A stretch of 64,000 nucleotides of DNA, taken from Chalciporus piperatus. Taxonomy: Eukaryota > Basidiomycota > Agaricomycetes > Boletales > Boletaceae. Shown one piece after another: positions 34,526-47,559 of this stretch. The first letter of the stretch is position 1; every line of letters starts with the position of its first letter. The translations under genes and the position numbers were made by a program. The notes under the pieces were generated by a model. That model had not been told where the DNA came from and did not search any database. It saw only the letters and a program-made list of their open reading frames with translations. The DNA is taken from assembly GCA_038093975.1 (NCBI GenBank), contig JBBPTG010000003.1, positions 372,001 to 436,000 of the forward strand, written 5' to 3'.

Positions 34526-36699
34526 ATGAGTACCGTAGGAGGCTTCGATATGCCCCAGCCCTACTCCCCGCCTCCTGGTGGTCAGATCCAGCCTGGGGCC
34601 ATCACTTACACCACATCCACGGGCCCTGATGGCCAAGTCGTCTACCACCCATTCAGGTGAGCTCTAGGTCACCATAAGGTCGTCTTTTGCATTGATTGAG
34701 ACGACGTGTAACGCACAGGGCTGTTCCTGCCCGGTAAGATATGAACGTGATCAACGGTCAATATCTCATCTTCAGCAGCTATCAGACGCCACAGGGCGTG
34801 GTTCATGGTATCCAGTGGGTTCCAGCTGAGGCCACGCAGCTCCTCCCTGCAGGCGCCACTCCAGCAAATGCGGTACGTGCACATCCAATACCGCATCGTA
34901 CCAACTCACACCATCTGCAGGACTTCGCTGCATCATGGAATCGTGGTCATCTCTCAAAGGATGATGAAAAGGCTCTCGAGAAATGGTAATTCTACTTTGA
35001 AATGACACAGATGAGTCCGTGCCTCATCGTCAATAATAGGCAGAAATCCGAGGAGAAACGCAGGAAGAAAGAAGAAAAAGGCTCTATAAGGCGTCTCTCC
35101 AAGCAATTCGACAAGGATATGCAAGAAGTCGAGATGCGTGCGGCACGCGACAACGTGATTCAAACTAGGGAGCGCCGCCGCAGTTTCTATGGCGATGCCC
35201 CTCCTCCAGGCCCAGGTTATGGCGCTTATACTCACAGTCCCAGTCACGGCAGTACCGACCTTGATCGAAAGTTCACCGAGCTTGAGATCGAGAGGGAAAC
35301 AAAGTATTCCAGTCGTCAGAGGAAATACTCGACTGGCGGTGGAGATCGTACCTCTCTTTACGGACCACCTTCAAGCAGCGTTTACTCGTCTCCGGTGGCA
35401 ACATACCAGAGCCCCACAGGCTATCCAACCACGGGAGCCAACCCTTATCAACGCGCTCCCTCCCCTTATCGCGCACCGACAGCGTACACTACCTCGCCTA
35501 ATACACGTCCCCAGGAAGTTTCCACGTATCCTGGCGCTCCCGATCCCATCGCTCGCGCTTCGTCTCCCTATGCTCGCCAAGAGTCAATTGCTAGAGCGGC
35601 TTCCCCATATGGGAGGCCTGAACCCATCGCAAGAGCAGCGTCTCCCTATGGTCGCCCTCCTGGAGAGCCCATCGCTAGAGCGGCTTCGCCATATGGACGT
35701 CCCCCGACAGAGCCAATCGCTAGAGCAGCCTCACCCTATGCTCCGGGATATTCCCCTTACAATCCTCGCGCTCCGTCTCCCATTCCGCCTGCAAGAGCAC
35801 AGTCTACCACTTCTTCCTACGCTCATCGTGCACCTTCTCCATACATCCCTCCCGCACAAATGAGCGGGGTTTATCCTGCTGGGCACGTGTTGGAAGGTCA
35901 GCCTTTCTCGCGCTCTCGCGCACCATCGCCAATGCCAGGACCACCTGGCGCCGTTTTCGCAACGTCGCCCCGCATGCCTAGCGCGGTTATAGGCGGAGAA
36001 CACCAGCTTGCTTCCCCTGAGGCATTTTCCCGGCCTGCCAATGCGGCTCAGTCTTATACGCCCTTCAACGCTATGAAGATCCAGGACATGGAGCAATTCT
36101 ATGATCAAATCCCCAGAATGCCTTTGGTTCTTGAGACGCATGATGTTTACCACCAGGATTGGATCAGATTCATGAATGTATGTCCGTTCTCCCGTGATGT
36201 GCGCTACACGACGCTAACGAATAGTCAGGATCTTGCTCTTGCCTGGGCTGGAAAGATGCCAATCCCAGAGTTTAGCCATGGACCGTCCCCCAAGCGTTCT
36301 ACGCTTGTGGCTGATCTGATCGATCTGTGGAATTCGAGTTTCTTCCTCACTCGCAGACTCGAAGTTGTGTTGTACAAAGGGCGTGAGCGCCGCTCTGGCC
36401 CTAACGCTGGTACCGTCGACCACAACCTCGGATTTAACAACGCCGAATCGTCCTCCGACTCTTCGTCCGAGTCGTCGTCTGAATCAGACTCGGAAGACAA
36501 TCGGTACTACGGTCGTGGTGCTGATTTGACAGAATCCAGGAGACGGCAAAAGGAGAAGAAAGAGGAAAAGAAGAGGCGCAAGAAGGAGAAGAAGCTCCGG
36601 AGGAAGGCCAAGGAACGCGAAAAGACCTACTCCCTTTATCTGACATACGTCCATCCCAGAGACATCCCCGGGGCCAACCAACACGGCTACTACGCGTAA
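34526..36699 (+). CDS. Uncharacterised basidiomycete-type protein with tandem repeats
   Basis: Four exons at least encode about 610 residues. The N-terminal part has a small folded-looking segment: MNVINGQYLIFSSYQTPQGV, then HGIQWVPAEATQLLP. A charged helix (KSEEKRRKKEEKGSIRRLSK) follows. The middle is Pro/Ser/Tyr-rich and contains at least four copies of PIARAASPYGRP-like units (35540-35745). A second conserved-looking segment, FYDQIPRMPLVLETHDVYHQ then DWIRFMNDLALAWAGK and LIDLWNSSFFLTRRLEVVLY, is followed by a Ser/Asp tract, a Lys/Arg/Glu-rich helix and the end PGANQHGYYA. No known domain recognised. SPY-type repeats suggest multiple Ser-Pro phosphorylation sites. Confidence 0.85.
35540..35745 (+). 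repeat. Tandem coding repeat (I-A-R-A-A-S-P-Y units)
   Basis: Five consecutive units of about 36-42 bp encode variants of PIARAASPYGRP (first unit PIARASSPYARQ). The copies differ at synonymous sites, so this is an established rather than very recent expansion. Confidence 0.85.
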
Positions 36700-36920
36700 C
36701 GCATTCTCAAGGACGAGATATACCCTTGCGATTTCCAGCTTGCTCAACAATTTAGTCAGAATTCCGTCAGAATTCCAGCCATCTAACGAGAAAATACAAG
36801 TCTTTGTGCAATCCCTGTATATCATTTTGTACAATAGGTGAATGAACAACAGCTCTATGAAATATGTTACCATTTCATAGTCCATGACATTAGCGAGAAT
36901 ATATCGATAAATTACAATGT

Positions 36921-39900
36921 TTACCAACCACCACGGCCCCTACCTCTCGGTGCACCATACTGTGCGTTGTACCCACTACCTCCATGTCCACCGCGACCGT
37001 AGCCGTTGGAGGAGCCATTACCACCACTGCCCCCATGGCTAGGTCCTTGATTGCCTTGGCCGCCACCACCATATCCTCCCCCTCCCCCTCCCCGCCCATG
37101 TGATTGGGGATAGCTAGGTTGGCCATAGCCGCCTCTTTGACCGCCACCACGGTACGGGCCACCTCGCGGAGGACCTTGACTTTGATACATTCCACCTCCT
37201 CCCCCACCGCCGTAATTCTGGCTCGGGGGCCTACCACTCCAGCCATGCCCGCCAAAGCCCAGTTGGGAGGGTGGGTGTGGTTGTCTCTGCGGTTGTCCAT
37301 ACTGTGAGGAGTATGATCCAGACGAGTATCCGTTGGAATGGTGGCCCTGATTGCCGGCCTGCCCGCCCCCATACGAGCCGCGATTGGGAGGTCCTCCCCG
37401 CCCACCACCGCCTCCTCGGTCCATTCCCCCGCGGCCTCCACGGCCTCCGCGTCGTGAGCGGGGATCCAAGTCTTCCGCAGTGAGTTGTGGCGAAGGTTTG
37501 CGCAAGCCAGGCAGCAGCATAGAACGGTGAGGAGTCAGTTGTTTCGGGAAGAAATAAAGAACTGATAATGATCGATCGTTCTTGATATCGGGTTGGCCCA
37601 TCGCGCTCAATGGAGAGTAGAAAGTCGATCCTGGGATACAATCAGGATTCGGGAGTGCAGTACCACTGACGCCTTTCGAATCTTTGATTGGCAGTGGAAC
37701 CGGCTGTGGGCAGATGAGATGAGATCCAATCGTCAATCCATGCGGGGTTACTGACCTGTCTCTCTTTGCGCTTCCCGTAAAGGCTCTCGAAGAATGGATA
37801 TAGCCTATGCTCGTCCGAGACATACACCACGTTACTGCCCCAGCCATTCCTCCGCACTTCGTCCTCTGTAAGTCCCGGATATCTCTCTGACATGGCATCC
37901 AAGAGTCGCTTCTCATCAATGAAAGGGAGTAGAGCTACACCCTGCCATAACATTTTCTTCCCATTCATGTCGACTTGGAAGGACGCTGGGTAAAAGTCAA
38001 TTATAGGCGAAGTAGGGTCGGTCATAAGGTCATGGAAGACAGCTGGGATATGCTTTTTTGAGGCGGGTGGGAACACCCCCATAAGTTGTTCGTAGGGTTT
38101 AAAAGGTTGTCCGAGGGTGAACTCCAGCTGCATGGCCCCGAGATCCTCAAAATCGGAGGCAAAGGGTGCAAAGTGGAAGGGATAATACCACTGCCACGAG
38201 GGCGTCTGACGAAGTGGATGAATTAATGGACCAAACGATGCCAGGCTCGCAGCTCACCCCTTGATAATAGTAATGTAACACCCATGCAATACCTTCCACG
38301 TAATGTCGTGTTATCCTAGTAATATGTTTTAGCGAGCTGTCTTCAGAGAGAAGGACGCCGCACATTTTCCTGAGTTCGACATTGGAGCTCGAGACATTAA
38401 ATTTTTGCTGATAGTAACGTTCCTTGTAGCCCGGTTCATATAACCTGTGCAAATGTTCGTAGCCCGCAATGGAACCTCTCGAAATGTCATACCTGACACG
38501 GTCCACTTGCTCGACCGAACCGTCAGCCCGAACGACCATCGAAAGGGAAGGCTCTTCGTCCTCTGCGCTCTCTTCCTCGGGGACAACAACCATGTCTTCT
38601 TCCACATCTATTTGGGCATCTTCGGCTTCAACATCCATTAAGCTCCGCTTGCGGCTAAAAGGCGTCGACCCTTGCATCGGAAGCTCGTCCATCGATTGCG
38701 AACGCGATGGAAACGTTTCCATCGGACTAGATGCGACTGGTGGCTCAGCATTACCAAGACCCGGAACATCGAAATCAGAAGCCGAATCTGAGATATCAGG
38801 CTCGGGGGGAGCCTGCGCTTTTGCAGCGGGCATAGAAGATGCACTCGGTTTCACGGGCACCAGCCCTGCCAACTCTGCCTTCAGAACTTCTGCGGCACTC
38901 ATGTTCGCTAGCCTGATTGCTGCACGATTGGCGACTACATCCCGGTTGCTCCCTGCCAATGCCTGTGCCGCAGCAGGTGCATTGAACTTGGACTGTGCTG
39001 TCGGCGTGGCGCCAAGGCCTATCGAGTCTGCTTTGGCCGCAAAATCTTGATGAATCGGACCAGTGAGTGCAAGCGCAGGGGAAGGACCAGTTGCATTGCG
39101 GATGTCAGAAGGAGCATTGCCATTTTTGTTGTTGGTCTCAATACGTCGCCGCTTGGATTCATGATCCTGACGGTTTTCAGCTAGGAAAGGCGGGAGGGTC
39201 AGCCTTGGGCACCGAATTCGAATCCTTCCAGAGGCTTATCAAAGGAGGAAGTCAATTGAACTCACCTTCCTGCCTTCTTCTGAAAATGTCATCTTCTCTT
39301 TTCGCCAGTCCCTCGAGGATAATCTCCGCCCGCTCAAGCACCAGGTTGCCATGGTTTGTCAAGTATCCACCCATCCTTGGTAGTTCCATTTTCCATATGT
39401 TTAGCAGTGTGTCGATTGCGCCTTCTCTGATTTCCAAGCTAGGTAGATGTGGCAGAAAGTCGTTGCCCACGAAGAAAATTAATAGCACCCAGTCATCAAT
39501 AGCTTGTTCGACGTTGAAAGAAAACGGTGCTCGTGGTACATAAAGCTCCGTTTCGAGGTATTCTCGCAGAATGGAGACATCGAGGAATATAAATGGTTTT
39601 TTCTCAGGTGGCGTCGGCTTGGGTTTTTCAACGAGAGAACCAGGTTTGGGTCCGGGGCATTGAGCAGCGTAGTGCCCCTCTTCACCACATATCCGACAAG
39701 CAGATGATTTGTCTTGAGCGAAGACATCTTCTCGGAGTACGCGAAAGTGAGGCTCGTGCGTTGCAAGAGCAAGCATGATGAGATCAGCGTCCTGGATGGG
39801 ATCGAGCTAAGTTCGAAGGGAAACGAAGGTATTATCATGTGAACTTACCAAACCGTAAATGACATGCTCGGTGTTTGGATCGTGACCTTGGTTCGAACGT

Positions 39901-40958
39901 TGTCTCCGTATGAAGTCCATGATCTTGTGCTCTCCTTCTCCGGGTACACTTGCATCTGATATGATCACTTCAAGCTGTGCAATACATATATGAGCGGGTA
40001 TGATCAGATAAATAGTGAACTGAAACGACCCACATCCTTCCAACCAGGGTCCGTGTTGAGCTTTTCAACGACCCAGTATCTTAGTGAGGACGCAAGGAGG
40101 TCCATAAATGGAGTACCTGGCGTGATGGCATTCGAGTCCCACGCCTCTTTGTCCTTTTCTTCGTCGCTGATGACCTTACCCATGGCTGCAGGGGACGAAA
40201 GATGTAAATGAAATACGGCGCGGAAAACAACTGAGATATACCTTCCCATTCAGCAATCGCAAGTTTGCGTGCTTCAGCTTTGTCTTTCGCTTCCTGAGCA
40301 GACCTGAATCGACGCGACCGTTGCTGGTTCATCTTCGCACGAGGCGCAACTCCGTCTGAGATAGACATGTGCGTTACGAGTGAGACCCATGAACGGATGA
40401 GCTTTAGTGCGTACCAATTGCCATGAAGAGAAGCTTGCGAGGCCTGACCATGTTCACGACACGGTTGGTGTACTTGAAAACTTCAAGGATCATTTCCTCT
40501 TCTGTCTCGGGCGCAGGCTTTATAAAGTCAGGTCGGTCATTCGGTCATTGAGATTTGTAGCACAAGTCAAATTACCTTGCCCTCCGGGTGGGTACATGGG
40601 TGAACCTAGGTGAAAGCGCGAATAAGGTGACATTGACGAAAGAAATAAGGAGTGAACAACGCACAATACCGTTCATATCGAGGTAGAGGTTGTCAAACTC
40701 GACTCCATTTGGATTGGGAGTGGTAATGTCAACCGGGAGCTTAATTGGCTCGCCGAGTGCATCTGGTACCTCGACTTCATCCTCTTCGCGGACAGATGTC
40801 ACTGGGATGGTGTGAGTTCATTGGTAAGCCTCCAGGGAAAGTCCGGAACACATACCAATCCTTGGATACTTTTTGCTGAGCCAACGGAATAATGCGGGGA
40901 CACCCTGGCAAAGAATGAGCGAACGAAGGAAGACGGTGCTAGCAGGTGTAATTACCAT
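36921..40958 (-). CDS. RAT1: 5'-3' exoribonuclease 2 (Rat1)
   Basis: Nuclear exonuclease of the Xrn family used in transcription termination and RNA turnover. The initiator ATG stands alone in exon 1: intron 40905-40955 begins right after it and exon 2 starts [16 protein letters not shown]. Active-site regions are [54 protein letters not shown] and [21 protein letters not shown] zinc knuckle, [14 protein letters not shown], is typical of Rat1 and absent from Xrn1. The C-terminus is a Gly/Arg/Tyr-rich tail (36924-37450) with RGG, GRGG and GGYGG runs, ending [11 protein letters not shown]. About 13 introns, about 1000 residues. It is divergent from GCD2 over 252 bp. Confidence 0.95.
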
Positions 40959-41210
40959 GACTTAATAGGTGCCAGGTGAGCCGGTGGGGTGTATGCCTGA
41001 TTGATGTCGCCGTCGTTGGAGATGAGCTCGTCGCTGTGGACGTAGAGCGAGTAGAGAGTTGGCGCGACGAAATGGTGCGCACTTGGCGCAGCCACAAGTA
41101 ACCCAAAAAGGAAATGCTTATATGACATTTCCCACGCTTTGGGTAGATGACTCGCTCGATCAAAATTTGGTTCAGCCGATCTAGAGGGGTACTCCCAGCC
41201 ATATCTCAAG

Positions 41211-42916
41211 ATGTCAACAACGACAGAGACGATTGCAGTGCCGCCTCAGACCAAATCTATCAAACTTACAACATCTCAACAGATGTCCGCACCATCGAAT
41301 TCCCCCGCTCCACCAAAGTCCCAGAAGCAGATGACAAAGGCTGAGCGGCGCGAGCAGCAGGAGGCTCAGAGAGCAGCCAAAGCTGCATCCAAAGCCACTG
41401 GTCAACCTGCTGCCTCTTCCTCCAAATCCGCCCCGAGCCAGAAGCAGAATGCAACTGCGAGCGGAAAAGGTTCCGCTCCACCTGCTGGTGCTCCCAAAAA
41501 GCTTGGAAGGGAACCTGCCACAAAGCCCGTAAAGGGGGAAACCAAGGACAGCACACACACCACTGCACAGTTAGACGAGACTCCTCGCGGCCTACGCATC
41601 TTCTCGCACTTTGGAACCCCGAAACCGCTCGCTGTCACCAAGGGCGACATCCATCCTGCGATTATCCGACTCGGCTTACAGTTTGCAGAGTTCAAGACCA
41701 CCGGCGCGAATGCCAGGTGTATCGCGATGTTGACCGCCTTCAAAACCGTAAGTACTCTCGATTGATCCGTTAGGAGCGGAGGCATTTCCCCTTGTCGTAT
41801 ACCTGCCAAGTGTCTGAATGACGTCTGATTAAAAGGTCATTCAAGACTATGTTACGCCGCGCAACAATACGCTTTCTCGTCATCTCATGACGCATCTTTC
41901 GCCACAAATCACTTATCTCGTATCAGCGAGACCAATGTCGGTATCTATGGGGAACGCGATCAGGCAACTCAAGCTTGAGATCAGCGGCTCGGATATTGAC
42001 TTGCCAGAACAAGACGTTCGTTCGATCTCTAACCCTACATAATCGCTGCACATATTGACTGTTTGTAGGCGAAAGATGCGTTGTGTGATACAATCGACAA
42101 TTATATCCGCGATCGAATCCTTCTCGCCGATCAGGTTATCCAAGAAACAGCCGGAAAGAAGATCAAGGATGGCGACGTCATATTGACATACGCACGGTTA
42201 GTACAGTTCAACGTGACGCCGGGCGTGATATATTTACTGGTGTCTAGGTCATCTGTGGTTGAGAAAGTGTTTTTGCATGCCTGGGCGTCGGGAAAGAAGT
42301 TCTCTGTGATCGTCGTTGACTCACGGCCCATGCTTGAAGGTATTCATTCTGTTCGCCGGCCTTAAGGCGAGCGTTGATGTTTTCCGCACACAATAGGCAA
42401 ATCATTACTGAGATCGCTTACGGCTGTATCGATTCCTTGCACATATCTTCTGCTGCCTTCACTTCCATCTGTCTTGCCGCATACGACGACCATATTCGTT
42501 GGTGCTCATTCTCTACATGCAAATGGTGCCGTCTATTCACGGGCTGGGACGGCCATGGTTGCAATGATGGCTAAATCGTGGAATATCCCTGTTGTGGTGT
42601 GTTGCGAGACGTACAAGTTTGCCGAGGGAATTAGATGGGACGGAGTGAGCAAGAATGAACTGGGTGAGTAAAGACGGTGCACGATGCTTCGTGGGTTGTA
42701 CTCACACTATTTCACGCAGCGCCGACCCCGTTCCCACCTGCATCGACGGCAAGTAGTAGCGTGAAGGCCAAGTCTAATTTGTCAGTTTTGAGCCCGCTAT
42801 ATGACTTGACGCCGCCGTCGAGTATCACTGCAGTTGTGACTGAGGTGGGAATCATCCCACCGAGCTCGATATCATCTATACCTGGTGCTCTTGGCAGAGC
42901 GATCATTGGTGCTTGA
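41211..42916 (+). CDS. GCD2: Translation initiation factor eIF2B subunit delta
   Basis: Regulatory subunit of the eIF2B decamer, which recycles eIF2-GDP; senses eIF2 phosphorylation. The N-terminal third is Lys/Ala/Gln/Ser-rich and disordered (KAERREQQEAQRAAKAASKA). The conserved domain starts at RGLRIFSHFGTP and HPAIIRLGLQFAEFKTTGAN. It continues with VIQDYVTPRNNTLSRHLMTH, DGDVILTYARSSVVEKVFLH and FVGAHSLHANGAVYSRAGTA. The end, SPLYDLTPPSSITAVVTEVG then IIPPSSISSIPGALGR, is typical of the family. Seven short introns, about 450 residues. Confidence 0.94.
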
Positions 42917-43141
42917 TACTACGTAGTTTCGTGTCATACTGTAGATGAAAGCAGACACGTTTGCGTTGTCGTAGTGACCACGTTCGAAGTCGATGAAGTC
43001 ATGTGAGTGCGAGAGGGGTGTCGGAATGTTCCGGTGACCCCCCTGTTGTTGTAAACGGACTCATTGTCAGAGACCTTAAGTTGTCAGAGACCAGATCCAC
43101 TGAGACCAGATCCGTCTCGTTCAGAAAACGTACTGTCGCCC

Positions 43142-45613
43142 ATGTCCCCCCTCGCTATCCCTTCCCCACCCCCCGCCACTGCACCCATAACCCCCGTCGA
43201 CAATGTCCCCACCGACACTCCCCCCACAAGGATCAGCGCCTACTACTCCCTCGTCTTCCCAAACATAACCTTTTATCTTCAGACTCTTTCCGTCACCATC
43301 GGCAGGAGGTGTATCCCCCCGCCCTCAGCCCACGCTAACGACGCGGACAGCATCCCCCCGAGCCACAGTGTCGACGTCGACCTCGGCCCGCTCAAGAGCG
43401 TGTCACGTCTCCATGCCAGGATAGAGTACGAGGAGGAGGAGGAGCGCTTCGTCTTGGTCGTTATTGGTCGCAATGGCGCCTGGGTCGATGGTGTCTGGTC
43501 CGGCGCCGGTAGTCGGGTGCCACTGAGCGAGAGGTGTGTTTCATCCCTTTGCCTTCTTTCGAGCATCCTCACGCCCGCCTAGGTCTCAGATTCAAATAGC
43601 TTCGCGTACATTTCACTTTGTGCTTCCTCCCCCACCAGCACCAGAAGACTCCCCATCTCCCTCCTCGATTTCCTCCGTTCAACGTGCACGCTCACCTTCC
43701 GTCGACATTACCTCCATATCCCCTCCATCCTCCCTACCTTCGCATTCACCCTCACCACGATCAGCTCCTGCTTTACCATCACTAAAGCCTCCCCGTTCTC
43801 CCGAGCCACAGCTTCCGAATTCCAATGCTATACCCCGTTCGAAGCTCGCCTCAACATCTACACCCGCATCCACTTCTAATCTCCCATCCACGTCCACCGG
43901 CCCAACATCCAAGAAACGCAAGAAACCATCCAACCCACCGCCCAAGCCAGATGTGATGCCTCCGAAGCCTCAGCTAACTTATGCACAACTCTGTTATCGC
44001 GCCATCAAGGCGATGGGTGGGAGAGCAACCCTGCAGGATATCTGTGGTTGGATGATGGATAACTACGATTGGTATCGGTATAACGAAGGTGCCGGTTGGG
44101 AAGTGAGTAGCATGCTCTATTTTATTGGTCTTTTCCCGAGTATCTCTCTTCGTGGTTCACTTGTAGCTTTCACGTTCCTTCCAATTGATCTTCAGCCTTT
44201 CCTTTAATCATTACCCTTTCGAGCTTCGAATGGACACACGCTAATACACGAATTTAGAATTCGGTCAGACATAATCTGTCGTCAGGACGCGCTTTTAAGA
44301 AAATGGAGCGCAGTACAGGGGAACATGGTAAAGGCTTCTTCTGGTCGGTGGATGAGCAACACGAGCATACATTTGAAGAGCAAGAAGCCCGCGCACTCGC
44401 TCAGGCCCAAGCTCAATCCGCAACTCCGTCATCGCTTCCTTCAGCGGGAGGTAAAGACGGAAGTGCAAAGGGTTCGAGGAAGAAAGAGAAGACGATCCCG
44501 CTAGATCCCCCCCTCAAGCGCAGCGTGAAGAGCGGGATTGGCCCACTACCGCCACCACTCACTTCCACCCCGCTGGCATTCCCCTCTAAATCTGCGTCTG
44601 ACTCGAAATCTCCTGCAACACAGCCTGTTGGCGGGTTGGGGCATGCGCAGGCGCTCTTCACGACTGTACCGAGGGTGATCGTGGCGAGTGCTGGAACAGC
44701 GATACAAGCGACGAAGTTAGAACCTACCGAACCACCCCGGATCACTCCGGATCACATGGGGGGATCGAATGCTTCCACCAGCTCAGCATACACGATTTTA
44801 CCCACGTCTGGAACAAGTTCCTCATCGGCGACGTTATCAGTTTCCTCTTCAGTCTCGGCCTCTCCCCTCGCCGCTCTCCCCCCTTCCGTCTGCTTGCCTA
44901 TAATCGTTGGTCCTGTCCCCCCCTCTCATCCTTCAAGCGGTACTCCGGACCCCCCTCCTATTGTGTTACACAACAATATTCTTGTTCTATCTCCAGCTAT
45001 CTTCTCCTCGCTCACGCCAGAGCAACTCAAAGCCCTTGAAGAGATGGGAGCACAGAAAGCGTTGGAGGTATTGCAGGCACACATCGTACGGTACTTGAAA
45101 GAACGTATGGGAAAGAAGAAGAGAAAGAAGGCCACCTCATCCTCGGACAAAGGTGCGACCAAGGGCGGTAAAAGCGATGTTCCGGAGCGGTCGAGTCCGT
45201 TCACCACTGTTCCATTGCCCCCGAGAACAACACAGACTACACCACAACCACCAACACAACCCTCAACAGCCCCACATCCACTTTCTCAGCCGCCAGCTAG
45301 CGCGGCCGGCTCGTCAAACCTGTCGGATTTTTGCACGACGTCGATCAAGTCCGTCGTCCCTAATATGGTAGAGGTCAAGGATGGCGTCCCGTCTCCTGTG
45401 GACAGCAGACCTCCTGTACCCGTACCAATCAAGGGCGTTGGACGGATGGAGACCCCCAACATTGTTGTCGATGAGGACGCTGAGGAAGAGCGGGTTGCGA
45501 AGAGGAGGAAGCTCGGAAACAGTACGGAGTCGGATGCGCAAGTGAAACAGTACCTGGATGCCACCCGGGTTTTGCAAATCGTCGATGAGGACATCGAAGT
45601 TGACGTATGCTAG
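43142..45613 (+). CDS. FHA plus forkhead transcription factor, FHL1-like
   Basis: An FHA domain at residues about 25-135 (ISAYYSLVFPNITFYLQTLS, VTIGRR, SVSRLHARIEYEEEEERFVL, VVIGRNGAWVDG) precedes a forkhead domain. The forkhead reads LTYAQLCYRAIKAMGGRATL, ICGWMMDNYDWYRYNEGAGW, then NSVRHNLSSGRAFKKMER and GKGFFWSVDE. This order and the FHA sequence resemble yeast Fhl1, which controls ribosomal protein genes, more than Fkh1/Fkh2. A long Ser/Pro/Thr-rich C-terminus contains an NLS-like GKKKRKKATSS and ends DEDIEVDVC. Three introns. Direct repeats GAGACCAGATCC (43087-43098, 43102-43113) lie just upstream. The role is inferred from Fhl1 and could differ. Confidence 0.88.
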
Positions 45614-46152
45614 CTCTAGGTGACGCAGCTTAGTTTCTGTTTTTCTTTCTCAATTTCCGCATCATCCGTCTGCCTTTCCTTGGGATATTGGATTTGATTT
45701 TCACTTTCAACTCAGGGTTCAGATCTTCCTGCTTCTCGCAGCTGGTAGCATTACAATATTGCATCGTCCACAAATATCAATGACATCGCACGTACTTATT
45801 ATATTACGTTACTTTTGCATAGTTGCGCTGAGAGGGCAGCCCCTTCAGCAATCCCGTAGTTGTTCTTGGATATCCGGAGGTCTTGTGTCTCATGCAACAT
45901 TTGTACCTCGACTCTTCGCCAGAGACGTCCGTTACGACTACACTAGTTTATTCTCGGTGATATGAAACTCTATATCTAATACAACTTCAATCAGAAAGCA
46001 TACAACTATGACAGCTGTGGGTGAATTATCCGAGTGTTATGCTGAGTCACTATTGGAATGCAAATTCACAAAGCCACAGCTAATGGTAAAATACATAAAG
46101 GGTAAAGGGGATATACATAGGTTTGCAAGCTATTCAGTGAATGCCACCACCA
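45614..46152. other. 3' flank of the forkhead gene, start of AT-rich segment
   Basis: No gene seen. Base composition becomes visibly richer in A and T from about 45950 onward and stays so to about 47650. Confidence 0.5.
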
Positions 46153-47559
46153 TCATTTTCGCCAGCTAAAGCGCTCATAATAAAAACGCTGGCAAAAGTT
46201 GTCCACAAGATCCTCAGCAAGGAGCTTGCTCTTTGCATCTTTGATGTTATCACTGGCACAAGTTTCCAACACTTCAACAAGCTGGTTTGTTAGCATGGTG
46301 ATTTGTTCCTGAGATTGCGAAATCTGAAACTTGTGTTTGTTGATTTGTTGTAGGATATTGAGCAGCGATGTTGAATCATCTGCATTGGGCATTGGAGTCT
46401 GAAAAACGTTAGATGTGGTAATCTTAATAGCAATAAAACATATGCTTACAAAAGAATCACCAAACAAATCATGATTGAACTTTGCCTTGCGAATGTCGCA
46501 AATATCCTTAACTGCAGCAGCCCAACCTTGAATTTGCCGAAGAAAATGATCACTTGTTCTGTGTGAGAAGGCCGCTCTCTGCAAAGTTTAGCGATGATAT
46601 GCAGTGAAATCAAATAGCACTCAAACCTGATGAAAAGTCCCTCCTGGTGAACACTGTTTGCCCCTTTCAATGTGAGATTTTGGAAGAAAGACAGAATATG
46701 GCTTTTTGTGGAATGATTGCTTTGTCGATTTCGCTACTATGAAATAAATAAAACAACTTTGAACCAAAAACAATATTCATACCGATGTTGGTGCCTGCAA
46801 CAATTAAATTGTTCTCTGGTATAGGCGAATGAGCAGATGAAGTCCAGTCCACAAAATCTAATATATTCATCATTAGTAAAAATCGAATCTTAACATTTAC
46901 AAAAAATACCTTTGAAAGTTGATTGTGTTTGAGAACAATCTGTTGCAGGCGAAGCATTGACATTAGATTGGGTGTCAAGATGAATAAAATCATCATTCAA
47001 AGTCTTGATAGTTGACACATTGTCTGCGAAATAGATGAGTTAACTTCTTTATGCTAATAGATTTTCCCTACCATCTCTAGCCTTTGCAATTGAGAGATCA
47101 GAGACCAGATTGGATTCAAGTCCTGGATAGGTTGTCAAAGTCTAGTTGAAACAATTTCAGTTGTATGCTTATAGCACAACAATATACCAGCACTTACTTG
47201 TTCCATTGGAGTCTTGCTTTCAGTTTCTTGCACTGCATGAGATGCCAAAACACCAATAGGACTTTCTATTAATGTTAGCTCATTGCATGACTGAGCTAAG
47301 CTATTGAGGCGATGAAATTCTTTCTCATGCCTTGTGTTTACCATGAGAGCCAGCTTTCTACTTTTCAAAGTGCTTGCATTAACAATGACATGCTTAGCAA
47401 TACCATGAAAAGTGTGCTTCTCAACACTGGACTGAATTGTATTATTAGATAATCATAAGCAGGTAAATCAGACACTAGACTTGCTTTATCACAAGGCATT
47501 GAGGCATGGTATAGAGGTTCAGAGGTATACAAGCTTGGATCACAGGGAAAAGACCCCAT
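46153..47559 (-). CDS. AT-rich gene of unknown function, eight exons
   Basis: Seven canonical GT-AG introns of about 45-60 bp join eight exons into one uninterrupted frame of about 353 residues. It starts MGSFPCDPSLYTSEPLYHAS and ends QRFYYERFSWRK. The consistent splicing argues for a maintained gene rather than noise. No known domain recognised. Notable segments: VEKHTFHGIAKHVIVNASTL, KSHIERGKQCSPGGTFHQ, SDHFLRQIQGWAAAVKDICD and a C-terminal helix (LLNILQQINKHKFQISQSQE) likely to form a coiled coil. The gene and its flanks are clearly AT-richer than the surrounding roughly 50 percent GC genes and codon use favours A/T endings. Possible origins are transfer, or cargo of a DNA transposon such as the basidiomycete KDZ type. 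No TIR or target duplication could be established. Confidence 0.75.
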
